Positions 26,428 through 35,519 of a stretch of 64,000 nt of DNA are shown one piece after another (the stretch's first letter is position 1; each line of letters starts with the position of its first letter). The stretch is from contig CAVUAF010000017.1 in the NCBI GenBank assembly GCA_963739375.1, positions 62,001 to 126,000 on the forward strand, written 5' to 3'. The notes under the pieces are model-generated. The model made no database searches and was not told the DNA's origin. It worked only from the letters and a program-made list of their open reading frames with translations. The position numbers and the translations under genes were made by a program. This DNA comes from CAVUAF01 sp963739375. GTDB lineage: Bacteria; Acidobacteriota; Terriglobia; Terriglobales; Acidobacteriaceae.

Positions 26428-26652
26428 TGAACGAATGTTCCTTGGCGACATGGGCGGGCCTCATCCTGCAGGGGGCAAGCTCTGCATCTGAGAAGACAGA
26501 CAAAGCGCCTCTGGTAACGTTAGCGCATCATAACACTGCGTCGGGTAGGCGCTGGAACAAGGTGCGCTGTTTCTCATCCGTCACGCTTCCAGGCACACGG
26601 CGCTTTCTTGTGGCGCGCTGGAGGCCCCGAGCAAGAGCCGAACTGCCGACCA

Positions 26653-26844
26653 ACCGTTCAGAACCAGGTGCAGCTTGGGCATTCCAAAATGTCCACGACG
26701 GCGGACATCTACACCATTCCACTGCCCGCGCATCAGCGTGCAGCCGTAGAAAATCTGGCGCAATTGGTGACCAATGGTGACGAGTTGGCGCTTAATGCGG
26801 AGGATTTCGCGCTGCTGCGGGTGGAAGTGCCGTCGCTTCAATAA
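26653..26844 (+). pseudogene. Tyrosine recombinase (phage integrase) C-terminal remnant, copy 2
   Basis: The frame reads TVQNQVQLGHSKMSTTADIYTIPLPAHQ, then AVENLAQLVTNGDELALNAED, and stops at TAA. LGHSKMSTTADIYT holds the conserved His and the catalytic Tyr of the integrase family. The upstream Arg-containing part is absent or scrambled between 26.45 and 26.65 kb. It ends six bases before the tRNA-like sequence. Confidence 0.7.
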
Positions 26845-26850
26845 CAAAAA

Positions 26851-26922
26851 TGGTAGGCACGTGGGGACTCGAACCCCAGAACCTTCCCGGCAAGCCGGGA
26901 CGCTCTAACCAACTGCGCCGTC
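26851..26922 (-). pseudogene. tRNA-like remnant with abnormal anticodon arm, copy 2
   Basis: Nearly identical to the copy at 24218, including the TCCCGGCTTGCCGGGA palindrome in place of an anticodon arm. There is one extra base before the T-arm (GGTTCTGGGG against GGTCTGGGG). It sits seven bases from the intact tRNA-Val. Two almost equal copies 2.6 kb apart show that this form of the site was duplicated, not created by a recent error. Confidence 0.6.
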
Positions 26923-26929
26923 AGAAAAA

Positions 26930-27006
26930 TGGTAGGCACGTGGGGACTCGAACCCCAGACCTCCACCGTGTCAAGGTGGCGCTCTAACCAACTGAGCTAC
27001 GCGCCT
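26930..27006 (-). tRNA. tRNA-Val (anticodon GAC)
   Basis: A 77-base cloverleaf on the minus strand. AGGCGCG pairs with CGTGCCT, leaving discriminator A and an encoded CCA. The D-arm is GCTCAGTTGGTTAGAGC. The anticodon arm is CCACC-TTGACAC-GGTGG with anticodon GAC at positions 34-36. The variable loop is AGGTC, and the T-arm is TGGGG-TTCGAGT-CCCCA. All stems pair (one G-U in the acceptor). It is the intact target at which the neighbouring island is anchored. Confidence 0.95.
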
Positions 27007-27089
27007 ACGCGAGGGCTTTATTTTAGCCTGCGCGGCAGTGCGCCGCAAACCGCCTTGCACAACGCGGACGGCGCGGTCACAATCGTGGC

Positions 27090-27587
27090 ATGCAAGCCGG
27101 CCCCGGGATCGCGCGCGAGCGGGAGTCTGCCGCCTGTGGCCCGTTCACCACGGGCGCGCAGGTGCTGGTGACGCTGAGTGCGCCGCGGGAAAAATTCTGG
27201 GGCGCGCTGGTGGCCCTCTCGGCGACGGGCGTCACCCTGGTGGGCGTGGACCTGAACAGCTTCGACGATTTTGTGCGCATGGTGCGGGCGGGCGAGCCGG
27301 CGGCGTGCAGTGTGGTGTTCTTTCCGCTGCATCGGGTCGAACGCGCGGAACTCGACGCCGGCGTCGAAGGCTTGCCGTCGCTGCACGAGCGCTTCGAGCA
27401 GGCCACCGGCCGCCCGGTGGGCGAGACGCTGGCCGCGCCCCTGCTGGCCCTGGTGCGGCAGCGCGGCGCCTCTTCCTTCGACCATGCGCTGCTGGTGGCG
27501 GCGCTCGAGCTGCTGCGCGGCGACCTAGCACACGCGGCCTCACTGCTGCAAGTCTCCGAAGCCCAACTGCGGAGCTGGCTGGCGTGA
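27090..27587 (+). CDS. Conserved hypothetical protein with possible C-terminal helix-turn-helix
   Basis: 165 residues. The first ~80 (GAQVLVTLSAPREKFWGALVALSATGVTLVGVDLNSFDDFV, then SVVFFPLHRVERAELD) look like a small beta-barrel with an Sm/Hfq-like rhythm of strands. The C-terminal ~50 residues (SFDHALLVAALELLRGDLAHAASLLQVSEAQLRSWLA) read like a Fis-type helix-turn-helix. An RNA- or DNA-binding regulator is possible, but I do not recognise a named family. Its stop overlaps the GTG start of the phosphatidyltransferase gene, so the two are translationally coupled. The start is uncertain; ATG 27090 has no strong ribosome binding site. Confidence 0.6.
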   Translation: MQAGPGIARERESAACGPFTTGAQVLVTLSAPREKFWGALVALSATGVTLVGVDLNSFDDFVRMVRAGEPAACSVVFFPLHRVERAELDAGVEGLPSLHERFEQATGRPVGETLAAPLLALVRQRGASSFDHALLVAALELLRGDLAHAASLLQVSEAQLRSWLA

Positions 27588-28162
27588 TCCGGCAACTGCT
27601 CACCGCGCCCAACCAGCTCACCTTGCTGCGCCTGCTCTTCGTGCCTTGGGTGGTCATTGAGATTGCCGACCGCCACTACGACTGGGCGCTGGCCATCTTC
27701 CTGGTCGCCGGTATCACCGACGCCCTCGACGGCCTCCTGGCGCGCGTCCTCAAGCAGCGCACCGAGCTGGGCGAGTATCTCGACCCCATCGCCGACAAGC
27801 TCCTGCTCTCCACCCTCTTCATCACCCTTTCCATCGTGCGCCTGATCCCGTGGCGTGTCACCGTGCTGGTGTTCACCCGCGACATCTTCCTCGTGATCGT
27901 GGCCGGCGTGCTCTACGCCACCGCCTCCTTCCGTGACTTCCGCCCCAGCGCCTTCGGCAAGGCCAATACCTTGGCGCAGATCGTGACCGTGGGGGCCGTC
28001 CTGCTGTATCAGATTTATCCCGCGGGGTGGGTGAACTACGTGCGGCTGACGGCGCTGTGGTGCACCTTCGGCTTCACCCTGGTGTCGGGGATCCACTACG
28101 CGTTTCGCGTGGGCGCGCAACTGCGCGGCCCGGACGCGCCGGCGCCCCAGCCCGGCAGCTAG
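27584..28162 (+). CDS. pgsA: CDP-alcohol phosphatidyltransferase, probably phosphatidylglycerophosphate synthase
   Basis: 192 residues from GTG 27584 (GTGA overlap with the previous stop). The signature D-x2-DG-x2-AR-x8-G-x3-D-x3-D is complete in DALDGLLARVLKQRTELGEYLDPIADK. The Asp residues bind Mg/Mn and the CDP group. About five to six membrane helices follow the PNQLTLLRLLFVPWVV start, which is typical of PgsA. The enzyme would transfer a phosphatidyl group from CDP-diacylglycerol to glycerol-3-phosphate in the inner membrane. Other CDP-alcohol acceptors (cardiolipin or inositol-type) cannot be excluded by the motif, but length and N-terminus favour PgsA. Confidence 0.8.
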   Translation: MIRQLLTAPNQLTLLRLLFVPWVVIEIADRHYDWALAIFLVAGITDALDGLLARVLKQRTELGEYLDPIADKLLLSTLFITLSIVRLIPWRVTVLVFTRDIFLVIVAGVLYATASFRDFRPSAFGKANTLAQIVTVGAVLLYQIYPAGWVNYVRLTALWCTFGFTLVSGIHYAFRVGAQLRGPDAPAPQPGS

Positions 28163-30899
28163 CGCCGCGCCGCGCCCGCCGGCTGGTTCAGCAGCACGGT
28201 GAGGGGCGCCGTCTGCTGCCCCGCATACTTGACCAGGTAAATGGACTTGCCGTCGGGAGCGACGGCATAAAACCCCCATACCGGGTGGGCGGGCAGGTCG
28301 AAGAGCTTGCTGGGCGTCCCTGTCTGTATCTGTTCCCCCTTGATCTGCACCGGCATGGAGAACAGGATGGTGAGCGAGCCGTTGGTAAAGAAGATCTCGT
28401 CGCCCTTGGGGCTCCACTGCGGGCGCATGCCGCCTTCGGTGGTGAGCTGCCAGCGGTTCGCCGCGGTTTTGTCGGCGGCGAGCTCGGGACCGAAGCGTAC
28501 CACGTAAATCTCTTCGTGCCCCGATTCGATGGTCGAGTACGCCAGCCAGCGGCCATCGGGCGAGAGGGCCGCATCGATGATCTCGCCGCTCGGCTTGAGC
28601 GCGGCGTGGCCCGGGCCGCTGTCCACCGGCGCCACCCAGATTTCGCGGCGCCCGCCGGCCGCCGCCGGCTTGCACATGTAGACGACGTAGCGGTCGTCGC
28701 CGGTCCAGCCCACCGTGTTCACTTCTCCCCCCGGCGGGGTTGCCAGTTGCTGTTCCGCCGCGCTCCCGTCCGCGACGCGGACGCGCAGTCCGCTCAAGAT
28801 TGCGTTCGCGTAGAAGACACGCTTGCCGTCGTGCGACCATGCCCCGCAGCACCCGCCGTCGGCCGACAGGCTGAGCCGCGACCTCAGCCCCGTACTCAAC
28901 TGCACCAGCCACAAGTCCGAACCTTGCCCGGAGGCCGAGGAGGTCGAGAGGGTGAGGCGGGTCCCGTCCGGCGAGAGGTGCATTTCGTTGTAGTCGGCGG
29001 TCGCCACCTTCACCGGCTGCGCCGTCCCCGTGCGATCGAACCGGACCACCTGCGACTCCTGGACGCCAAGCCGCCTTCGTACACGATGGTGCCGTTGCCC
29101 GCGACCGAGAAGGCGGCATAGTTGAACTGTGCGTCGTATTGCACCGGGCTCGCCAGCGGCGCGGGATCGCCGGTAAAGACCAGCCGCTTGGCGTCGAAAC
29201 GCTGGGCCATCAGCGAACCGTTGCGCACGTGGTACAGCAGGCCGTCCCGATAAGCCACGTTGCTCACCACGTTGGGAAGCAGCCGGAGCGTCGGGTCGTG
29301 CAGCGACGTCGTCGCCACCTGGCCGAAGGTCTGCCCTGTCTGGACGACGAAGATCAGGGTTTCGCCGTCGGGCAGAAAAGTGGGGAACCGGTGACTGCTC
29401 GAGCCGCCCCTTTCGATGATGTCGAGCTTGGTCAGCGGCGTGGCGGCGCCGCCGCTGGCGGCCACGCGGAAGAGGCCGTTGGCGCGCTTCCCGAACACGA
29501 TGTCGCCGCGCTCATTCCAGGTGCCACCCCGGCCTTCGGGGGCGGCACAGACGTCGAAGGTGGCGCCGGCCGCCACGTCCAGCGTCTTCAATTTGTCTTG
29601 CGCAAAGAAACCAACGAAGCGGCCGTCGGGCGACCAGAAGGGGAACGAAGCCCCATCCGTGTTCGCCGCGCGCTGCGCGGTCGCCTGCGCCAGCGGCCGA
29701 ATCCACAAGCTGCGGTCGCCCCCGGGCACGGTGGCGATGAACGCAATCTTCGTCCCGTCGGGCGAAATCGCCGGCGCCCCGTACAGCCCGGCGAAGTTGA
29801 AGCTTGCTCCCTCCGGCGACAGCAGGGAGAGCGTGAGCGGTTGCCGCGGCTCACTGCGCCGCCAAGTCAGCACGGCGCCCGCCCCCAGCACCAGCCCGAC
29901 CAGCACGCCAATCGCGGCCACGCGCGCCACGCCGCGTGCCGCCGGCGCTTTCTCCCCGGCCTTCGCCGGGGGCGTCGCCGGCGTGGTCGCAATCCAATGC
30001 AACTCGCGCGCTACGTCTGCCGCGCACTGCCAGCGCTGCCCCGGGTCCTTCGCCAGGCACGAGCTGATGATGTGCTCCAGCGCGGCCGGGGCCTTCGGCT
30101 GCGCCACCGAAACCGGCTCCGGATCTTTTTCCAGGATGGCACTCGCCACCGTCAGCTGCGATTTACCTGCAAACGCGCGCTTCCCCGTGGCCATCTCGTA
30201 CAGCACCGCGCCAAAGGCGAAAATGTCCGACCGCGCATCCGCCTCTTTGCCCTCGATCTGCTCCGGCGACATGTACTGAACCGTGCCGACGATGGTGCCC
30301 TGCATGGTCAACGGTGAAACCTGCGGGCTGGCGTGACCGAGCGTGGCCGCCGCCGAGAGCAGCGGCGCCGAGCCCGAGGCCGCCGCCATCGCACCGAACG
30401 GCTTGGCCAGCCCGAAATCCAGCAGCTTCGCCCCGCTCTTGGTCAGCATGATGTTCCCGGGCTTCAGATCGCGATGCACGATGCCCGCGCGATGCGCCTT
30501 GTCGAGCGCGTCGGCGATCTCGACGCCGATCTTCATCACCTGCTCGACCGGCACCGCACCCTTGTGCAACCGGTCGGCCAGCGTCTCGCCCTCCAGGTAC
30601 TCCATGACCAGGTAATCAATTTCCTGGGTGGACGCGGGCGACCCGCCCGCAATCTCCGCACGCCCGATGTCGTGCAGGGTGCAGATATGCGGATGCTGGA
30701 GCTGCGAGATGGCGCGGGCCTCGCGCTCAAAGCGCGCTTTGACGTCGGCGTTGGCCGTCAGCACGGAAGAGAGGACCTTGATGGCGACGGTGCGGTCCAG
30801 GCGCGTGTCGCGCGCGCGATACACCTCGCCCATCCCGCCCGCGCCCAGCGGGGCAAGGATTTCGTAGGGACCGAGTTGGGTGCCGGGAACGAGAGACAT
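28159..30899 (-). CDS. Ser/Thr protein kinase with C-terminal TolB/PD40 propeller (single frameshift)
   Basis: ATG 30899. The N-terminal ~280 residues are a Hanks-type kinase: LGAGGMGEVYRA (P-loop), VAIKVL (Lys), HRDLKPGNIML (catalytic loop), DFGLAK (Mg loop) and SPEQIEGKEADARSDIFAFGAVLYEM. After a Pro/Ala linker comes one membrane helix, VAAIGVLVGLVLGAGAVLTW. An extracytoplasmic beta-propeller follows, with repeated APAISPDGTKIAFIA / FPFWSPDGRFVGFFA-type blades. A missing G near 29066 breaks the frame, and the conserved blades continue (LSPDGTRLTLS..., WSHDGKRVFYA...) to the stop at 28159. Joined, it has about 913 residues. This sensor-kinase layout is common in Acidobacteriota; the ligand is unknown. 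Confidence 0.85.
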
Positions 30900-30987
30900 G
30901 GGGTGTGCGCATTATAGGCGAAAGCGGTTTTCCCCATCGCCTTCGTGCAACCTCTGCGTCCGGGGTGGTGCGCGTTTGCTTTATTGC

Positions 30988-30993
30988 TAGAAT
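30988..30993 (+). promoter_or_regulatory. Likely -10 element for cysS
   Basis: TAGAAT lies 31 bases before the cysS start in a locally A+T-rich patch (TTTATTGCTAGAATCGG). No clear -35 box is seen. Confidence 0.35.
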
Positions 30994-31023
30994 CGGAAGT
31001 TTACGTCGCCTGATCGAACCCCA

Positions 31024-32511
31024 ATGGCGCTGCGCCTTTTCAACACGCTGACCGGCACGGTGGAGGACTTCCGTCCCGCCCAGGACAACACGGTGCGCAT
31101 GTACGTCTGCGGCCCCACGGTCTACGACTTCGGGCACATCGGCAACTTCCGCACCTTCGTCGCCATCGACATCCTGCGCCGCCACCTGCGGCGCTCCGGC
31201 CTCACCCTGCGCCATGTCATGAACATCACCGACGTGGACGACCGCATCATCGCCAACTCGGCGCAACTCGGCCTCTCGGTGCGCCAATACACCGAAAAAT
31301 ACGAGCAAGCCTTCCTCGAAGACACTGCGCTGCTCGACATCGAGGCCCCGGAGCAGCTGGTGCGCGCCACCGAGCACATGCCGGAGATGGCCGCGCTCAT
31401 CCGCGCCCTCGCCGCGCGCGGCATCGCCTACCGCACCGACGACGGCTCCTACTACTTCCGCATCGCCCGCTTCCCGCAGTACGGAAAGCTCTCCAAGAAG
31501 GAGCTGGCTGCCATCCAGGACGGCGCGCGCGTCGATTCCGACCGCTTCGACAAGGAAGAGGCGCGCGACTTCGCGCTGTGGAAGGCGCCCAAGCCCGGGG
31601 AAGCCTTCTGGGAGACCGAGATCGGCCCCGGCCGTCCCGGGTGGCACATCGAGTGCTCGGCCATGGCCATGAAGTACCTGGGCGAGAGCTTCGACTTGCA
31701 CGCCGGCGGCGAAGACCTCGTCTTCCCCCACCACGAAAACGAAATCGCGCAGTCCGAGTCTCTGACCGGCAAGACCTTCGCCCGCTTCTGGTTCCACGTC
31801 CGCTTTCTGCTGGTCGAGGGCGAGAAGATGTCGAAATCGCTCGGCAACTTCTTCACCCTGCGCGACCTCGTCCTCCTGGGCCACAAGCCGTCGAGCATTC
31901 GCTTTCTGCTGGCCTCGGCGCCCTACCGCCACCAGCTCAACTTCACCTTCGACGGTCTGAAGTCGGCGGCCAGCTCGGTGGAGCGGCTGCGCAACTTCCA
32001 GCTGCGCCTGGCGACGTCGCCGTTCCCGCCCGGCCGCAGCCAACCGCTGGCGCAGCTCGCCGCAAGCACGCGCGCCGCCATGCGCGCCGCGCTCGATGAC
32101 GACCTCAACACCGCCGAGTTCGTGGCTGCGGTCTTCGAGCTGGTGCGCCAGGCCAACGCCGCCGCCGATGCCGGACAGCTGCTGCAGGAAAACGTGCCTC
32201 CGCTCACCGCCGTGCTCGCCGATTTCGACGCCATCTTCGACGTCATGGCCGACCGTGATGCGCCCAAGGTGCAGCGCATCGTCGCCTGGGCGCGTACGGA
32301 AGGCCGCGAGCAGCAGATCACGCCGGCCGCCGCCGAAGTCGCGCAGTCGGCCGCCATCAGCGACGCCGAGGTCGAGCGCCTGGTCGGCGAACACGTGGCC
32401 GCGCGCAAGGCGCGCAACTTCCAGCTCTCCGACGCCCTCCGCCAGCAGCTCGCCGCCGCCGGCATCATCCTCGAAAACACCAAGGACGGCGTGCGCTGGC
32501 GCCGCAAGTGA
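31024..32511 (+). CDS. cysS: Cysteinyl-tRNA synthetase
   Basis: 495 residues. LFNTLTGTVEDF and VRMYVCGPTVYDFGHIGNFRTF contain the zinc-ligand Cys and the HIGH-type motif (GHIGN). WHIECSAMAMKYLG and DLHAGGEDLVFPHHENEIAQSE give the remaining zinc ligands (Cys, His, His/Glu). KMSKSLGNFF is the KMSKS loop, and the DALRQQLAAAGIILENTKDG tail is the tRNA-binding C-terminus. It charges tRNA-Cys in the cytosol. All motifs are intact and the length is normal. Its stop overlaps the GTG start of the EamA transporter gene. Confidence 0.95.
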   Translation: MALRLFNTLTGTVEDFRPAQDNTVRMYVCGPTVYDFGHIGNFRTFVAIDILRRHLRRSGLTLRHVMNITDVDDRIIANSAQLGLSVRQYTEKYEQAFLEDTALLDIEAPEQLVRATEHMPEMAALIRALAARGIAYRTDDGSYYFRIARFPQYGKLSKKELAAIQDGARVDSDRFDKEEARDFALWKAPKPGEAFWETEIGPGRPGWHIECSAMAMKYLGESFDLHAGGEDLVFPHHENEIAQSESLTGKTFARFWFHVRFLLVEGEKMSKSLGNFFTLRDLVLLGHKPSSIRFLLASAPYRHQLNFTFDGLKSAASSVERLRNFQLRLATSPFPPGRSQPLAQLAASTRAAMRAALDDDLNTAEFVAAVFELVRQANAAADAGQLLQENVPPLTAVLADFDAIFDVMADRDAPKVQRIVAWARTEGREQQITPAAAEVAQSAAISDAEVERLVGEHVAARKARNFQLSDALRQQLAAAGIILENTKDGVRWRRK

Positions 32512-33470
32512 CCCGCACCTCACCTTCGCCCAGCGCGTCGCGCGTCGCCTTCGCCTTCGGGCTGGTGTACGTGCTCTGGGGCTCGACCTACCTCGGCATC
32601 CGTCTGGCCGTCGATCATCTCTCGCCCTTCGTGATGGGAGCGAGCCGCTTCCTGGTGGCGGGAACCCTGATGCTGGCGTGGTGCGCCGCCACCCGCCGCC
32701 GGGTGGCCATCACGCGCGACCAGGCGTGGCGGCTGGTGGTCATCGGCGTCCTGCTGCTCACCAGCGGCAACGTGGCGGTGGCCTGGGGCGAGCTGTACGT
32801 CCCCACCGGGCTGACCGCGCTCATCGTGGCCGCGGTGCCGCTCTGGGTCCTGCTGATCGAGACGCTCCTCTTCCGCCACGCGCGGCCGTCGCCCCGTGGC
32901 GTTGCCGGCGTGGCCCTGGGCATCGTCGGCATCGTCGTCCTGCTGTGGCCGAAACTGGCCGCCGGCGGTGCTTTCCGCGGCAAGGCGCTGCTGGGCACCG
33001 CGCTCCTGATGGAAGCTTCGGCGAGTTGGGCGCTGGGCTCGGTGCTCTCGCGCCGCTGGAGGCTGAGCCTGGATGTCATGACCGCGGCCGGCTGGCAGAT
33101 GACCTTTGCCGGCGTCGTCAACCTGCTCGGCGCCGCGCTCCTCGGCGACATTCCGCGCGCCCAGTGGACCCCGGGCGCCTTCGGCGCCATCGCCTACCTC
33201 ATCGTCTTCGGCTCCTGGATCGGTTTCAGCGCCTACATCTGGCTGCTGCACCACGTCCCCACTTCCAAGGTCGCCACCTACGCCTACGTCAATCCGGTGG
33301 TTGCGGTGTTTCTTGGCTGGCTGGTGCTGCACGAGTCGGTGGACGCCTTCGTGCTCGCCGGCACGGTCATCATCGTGGTGGCGGTGGTGCTGGTGACGAC
33401 CGCGCCCGTGCTCCCCGCCGCGCCCCTCACCGAACCCGAGCTGCCGGCGGTCGAGCAAGGCGCAGACTGA
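32508..33470 (+). CDS. EamA/DMT-superfamily transporter (YedA/RhaT-like)
   Basis: 320 residues from GTG 32508 (GTGA overlap with cysS). Ten transmembrane helices can be traced in two EamA repeats. The first starts VYVLWGSTYLGIRLAVDHLSPFVMGASRFL, where WGSxYLxI and RF are hallmarks. The second starts around LLMEASASWALGSVLSRRW. The segment VATYAYVNPVVAVFLGWLVLHE is the conserved penultimate helix of the family. It is an inner-membrane drug/metabolite exporter of unknown substrate. The short cytosolic tail is Pro/Glu-rich. Coupling to cysS hints at amino-acid or metabolite efflux but does not prove it. Confidence 0.88.
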   Translation: MTRTSPSPSASRVAFAFGLVYVLWGSTYLGIRLAVDHLSPFVMGASRFLVAGTLMLAWCAATRRRVAITRDQAWRLVVIGVLLLTSGNVAVAWGELYVPTGLTALIVAAVPLWVLLIETLLFRHARPSPRGVAGVALGIVGIVVLLWPKLAAGGAFRGKALLGTALLMEASASWALGSVLSRRWRLSLDVMTAAGWQMTFAGVVNLLGAALLGDIPRAQWTPGAFGAIAYLIVFGSWIGFSAYIWLLHHVPTSKVATYAYVNPVVAVFLGWLVLHESVDAFVLAGTVIIVVAVVLVTTAPVLPAAPLTEPELPAVEQGAD

Positions 33471-34079
33471 GCTGCGCACGCTTGAAACATCCCGAGGAGC
33501 GCATTCGGGACCCCCAGCAAGCCCGGTCTTGGCTTGCTGGGGTGGAGGAGCGACGAGGGAGCCCTACTCGATCCCCAGCACTCAGCATTCAGCGCTCAGC
33601 TTTCAGCCACCAGCGGTCGGTATTCAGTCGGGAGAGTGCCAGTAGCTTTTCCGCAGGTTGACGGCTGAATGCTGACTGCTGAATGCTGACTGCTGGTGTG
33701 CTCGCGCTATAATCAGCGCAGCCGCCATGCGCTTCCACGTCACCCAGCGCACTCCCAGCCCGCGCTCGCTCGATAGCGCGCGCCCCCGGCTGTGGCTGCA
33801 TCTCCTGCCCGCGCAATCGCGCCCCAACCTCTTCGGCAGCGCCTGACCTGCTTTGAACGTAAGACTTGTCCCGGGGCGCCAACCTTTGCTAGTGCCGATT
33901 CTCCAGCCGCGTAGCGGCGGCATAGGTTAGCCCAGGGCGTAAGCCCTGGGTCAGCGCCCATAAGAAACCCGAGCCCCTTTAGGGGCGACACTACCGCGCG
34001 AGGGCGTGAGCCCGAGCGCTCTGCGGGCCTCAACCTCGGTCGGCTCTGGCCGTCGAGGCGATTCGCAAGGAGAAACATC
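33471..34079. repeat. Intergenic region with several acidobacterial-type repeats
   Basis: 609 bases. 33488-33566 is a 'CATCCCGAGGAGCGC...GAGGGAGCCCTAC' element with an internal CCCAGCAAG/CTTGCTGGG inverted repeat. 33590-33700 is built from imperfect GCTGAATGCTGACT units. 33931-33950 is the perfect hairpin CCCAGGGCGTAAGCCCTGGG, and 33973-33986 the hairpin GCCCCTTTAGGGGC. These resemble elements found again at 42.8, 43.7, 44.8 and 63.3 kb. The aminotransferase's ribosome binding site AAGGAG lies at the right end. Confidence 0.6.
33708..33846 (+). other. TATAAT box followed by a 39-codon frame
   Basis: TATAAT at 33708-33713 is a perfect -10 box. Thirteen bases on, ATG 33727 opens a 39-codon frame (MRFHVTQRTPSPRSLD...) ending TGA 33846. 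There is no ribosome binding site and no recognisable family. It may be a promoter with a long leader for the aminotransferase, or the relic of a lost gene's start. Confidence 0.3.
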
Positions 34080-35462
34080 ATGGCTACCCAGAGCAAACGC
34101 ATCGCGGCGGCGCCGCAGCTGCGCACCAAAATTCCCGGCGCTAATGCGCAGCGCATCGTCAAGGCCGACCAGCAGCTGATTTCGCCCTCCTACACCCGCT
34201 CCTATCCGCTGGTCGCCAAGCGCGGCCGCGGCGTCGTCATCGAGGATGTCGACGGCAACGAGTTCCTCGACTTCTCCTCCGGCATCGCCGTCTGCTCCAC
34301 CGGCCACTGCCATCCGCACGTGGTGCAGGCCATCCAGAAGCAGGCGGCGGAATTGATCCACATGTCGGGCACCGACTTCTATTACGAGTCCATGGTCACG
34401 CTGGCCGCGCGCCTCTCGCAGGTCGCGCCCATGCCCGGCCCGCACAAGATCTACTATGGCAACTCGGGGACGGAGGCGGTGGAGGCGGCGATGAAGCTGG
34501 CGCGCTACCACACTCGCCGCCAGCACATCATCGCCTTCTATGGCGCCTTCCACGGACGCACCCTGGGCGCGCTCTCCCTGACCGCGTCCAAACCCCAGCA
34601 GCGCCGCCGCTTCGCGCCCCTGGTGCCCGGCGTCACCCACATCCCTTATCCCGACGTCTACCACCGGCCCGCCGGCACCGACGCCACCGAGTACGCGGTC
34701 GATTGCGCGCGCTTCCTCGAAGAGAAAGTGTTTACCACCGCCCTCGCGCCCGAAGAGGTGGCGGCCATCTTCGTCGAGCCCATCCAGGGCGAAGGCGGCT
34801 ACCTGCCCGCTCCGCCGGAATTTCTGCGCGAACTCCGCGCCATCTGCGACCGCCACGGCATCCTGCTGGTCGCCGACGAAGTGCAGTCGGGCGCCGGACG
34901 CACCGGCAAGTGGTGGGCGATTCAGCACGCCGGCGTCGCGCCCGACATCGTCACCATCGCCAAGGGCATCGCCAGCGGCATGCCCCTGGGAGTCATGATC
35001 GCGCGCGCCGACCTCATGGACTGGGTGCCCGGCTCGCATGCCTCCACCTTCGGCGGCAACCCCGTCTGCATCGCCGCGGCCCTGGCCACCATGGACATCA
35101 TCGAGCGCGAATGCCTCGCCAACGCCCGCCGCGTCGGGGCGCATATCATGCAGCGGCTCGCCGACTGGCCGGCGCGCCACCCCATGGTCGGCGACGTGCG
35201 CGGCCTCGGCCTGATGATTGGCGTCGAGATCGTGAAAGACCAGCAGACGCGCGCGCGCGCCCACGACGAACGCGAGCAGATCGTGAACCTGGCCTTCGCG
35301 CGCGGCATCCTCATGCTGGGCGCCGGACCGAACACCATCCGCATCGCCCCGCCCCTGGTGGTCACGCGCGAGCAGGCCGACACCATGCTCGACGTTCTCG
35401 ACGAATGTATTTCCATTGTCGAGGGCAAGGCGCCGAAGAAGCCGGCAGGGAAGCGCCGTTAG
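34080..35462 (+). CDS. Class III PLP aminotransferase (4-aminobutyrate/acetylornithine family)
   Basis: 460 residues; ATG 34080 follows AAGGAG. GNSGTEAVEAAMKLARYHT is the cofactor phosphate site, and FYGAFHGRTLGALSLTAS the next conserved element. EPIQGEGGYLPAP and LLVADEVQSGAGRTGKWWA carry the Asp that pairs with the pyridine nitrogen. IVTIAKGIASGMPLG supplies the Schiff-base lysine. It differs from ArgD in length and in the N-terminal ~40-residue extension (PGANAQRIVKADQQLISPSYTRSYPLV), which is typical of GabT-like or ornithine/lysine-type enzymes. The gene is far from the arginine operon, so a catabolic role (GABA, ornithine or lysine) is likelier. The substrate cannot be fixed from motifs. 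The next gene follows after 57 bases. Confidence 0.85.
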   Translation: MATQSKRIAAAPQLRTKIPGANAQRIVKADQQLISPSYTRSYPLVAKRGRGVVIEDVDGNEFLDFSSGIAVCSTGHCHPHVVQAIQKQAAELIHMSGTDFYYESMVTLAARLSQVAPMPGPHKIYYGNSGTEAVEAAMKLARYHTRRQHIIAFYGAFHGRTLGALSLTASKPQQRRRFAPLVPGVTHIPYPDVYHRPAGTDATEYAVDCARFLEEKVFTTALAPEEVAAIFVEPIQGEGGYLPAPPEFLRELRAICDRHGILLVADEVQSGAGRTGKWWAIQHAGVAPDIVTIAKGIASGMPLGVMIARADLMDWVPGSHASTFGGNPVCIAAALATMDIIERECLANARRVGAHIMQRLADWPARHPMVGDVRGLGLMIGVEIVKDQQTRARAHDEREQIVNLAFARGILMLGAGPNTIRIAPPLVVTREQADTMLDVLDECISIVEGKAPKKPAGKRR

Positions 35463-35519
35463 GGCGCCCGAAGTTCGACGCTGGGGCCTTCGCGTCCGCG
35501 GCGTCGCGGCGGTGAACCT

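Larger units (their letters stand above)
24110..26929. mobile_element. Lower-G+C genomic island next to tRNA-Val, bounded by 180-base direct repeats
   Basis: Two 180-base copies, 24110-24289 and 26743-26922, bound the segment. Each holds the last codons of a tyrosine recombinase followed by a tRNA 3' end ending in TGG (CCA on the minus strand). Between them lie a GIY-YIG gene, another tRNA 3' fragment, a PIN-like gene and an ATPase gene. The DNA inside is visibly richer in A+T than its neighbours. An intact tRNA-Val lies directly beyond the right repeat. The layout fits successive site-specific integrations at the tRNA 3' end, followed by loss of the integrases. Confidence 0.7.

Noticed and set aside
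30727..32523. 598-codon minus-strand frame opposite cysS
   Set aside because: cysS has all synthetase motifs on the plus strand; the antisense frame is a codon-bias shadow.
33590..33700. CRISPR-like array from repeated GCTGAATGCTGACT units
   Set aside because: Units are short, imperfect and directly adjacent with no unique spacers; no cas gene is in the window.
34080..35462. Second argD for arginine synthesis
   Set aside because: It has the class III fold but a longer N-terminus and lies outside the arginine operon, which has its own argD; a GABA/ornithine-type role is likelier.
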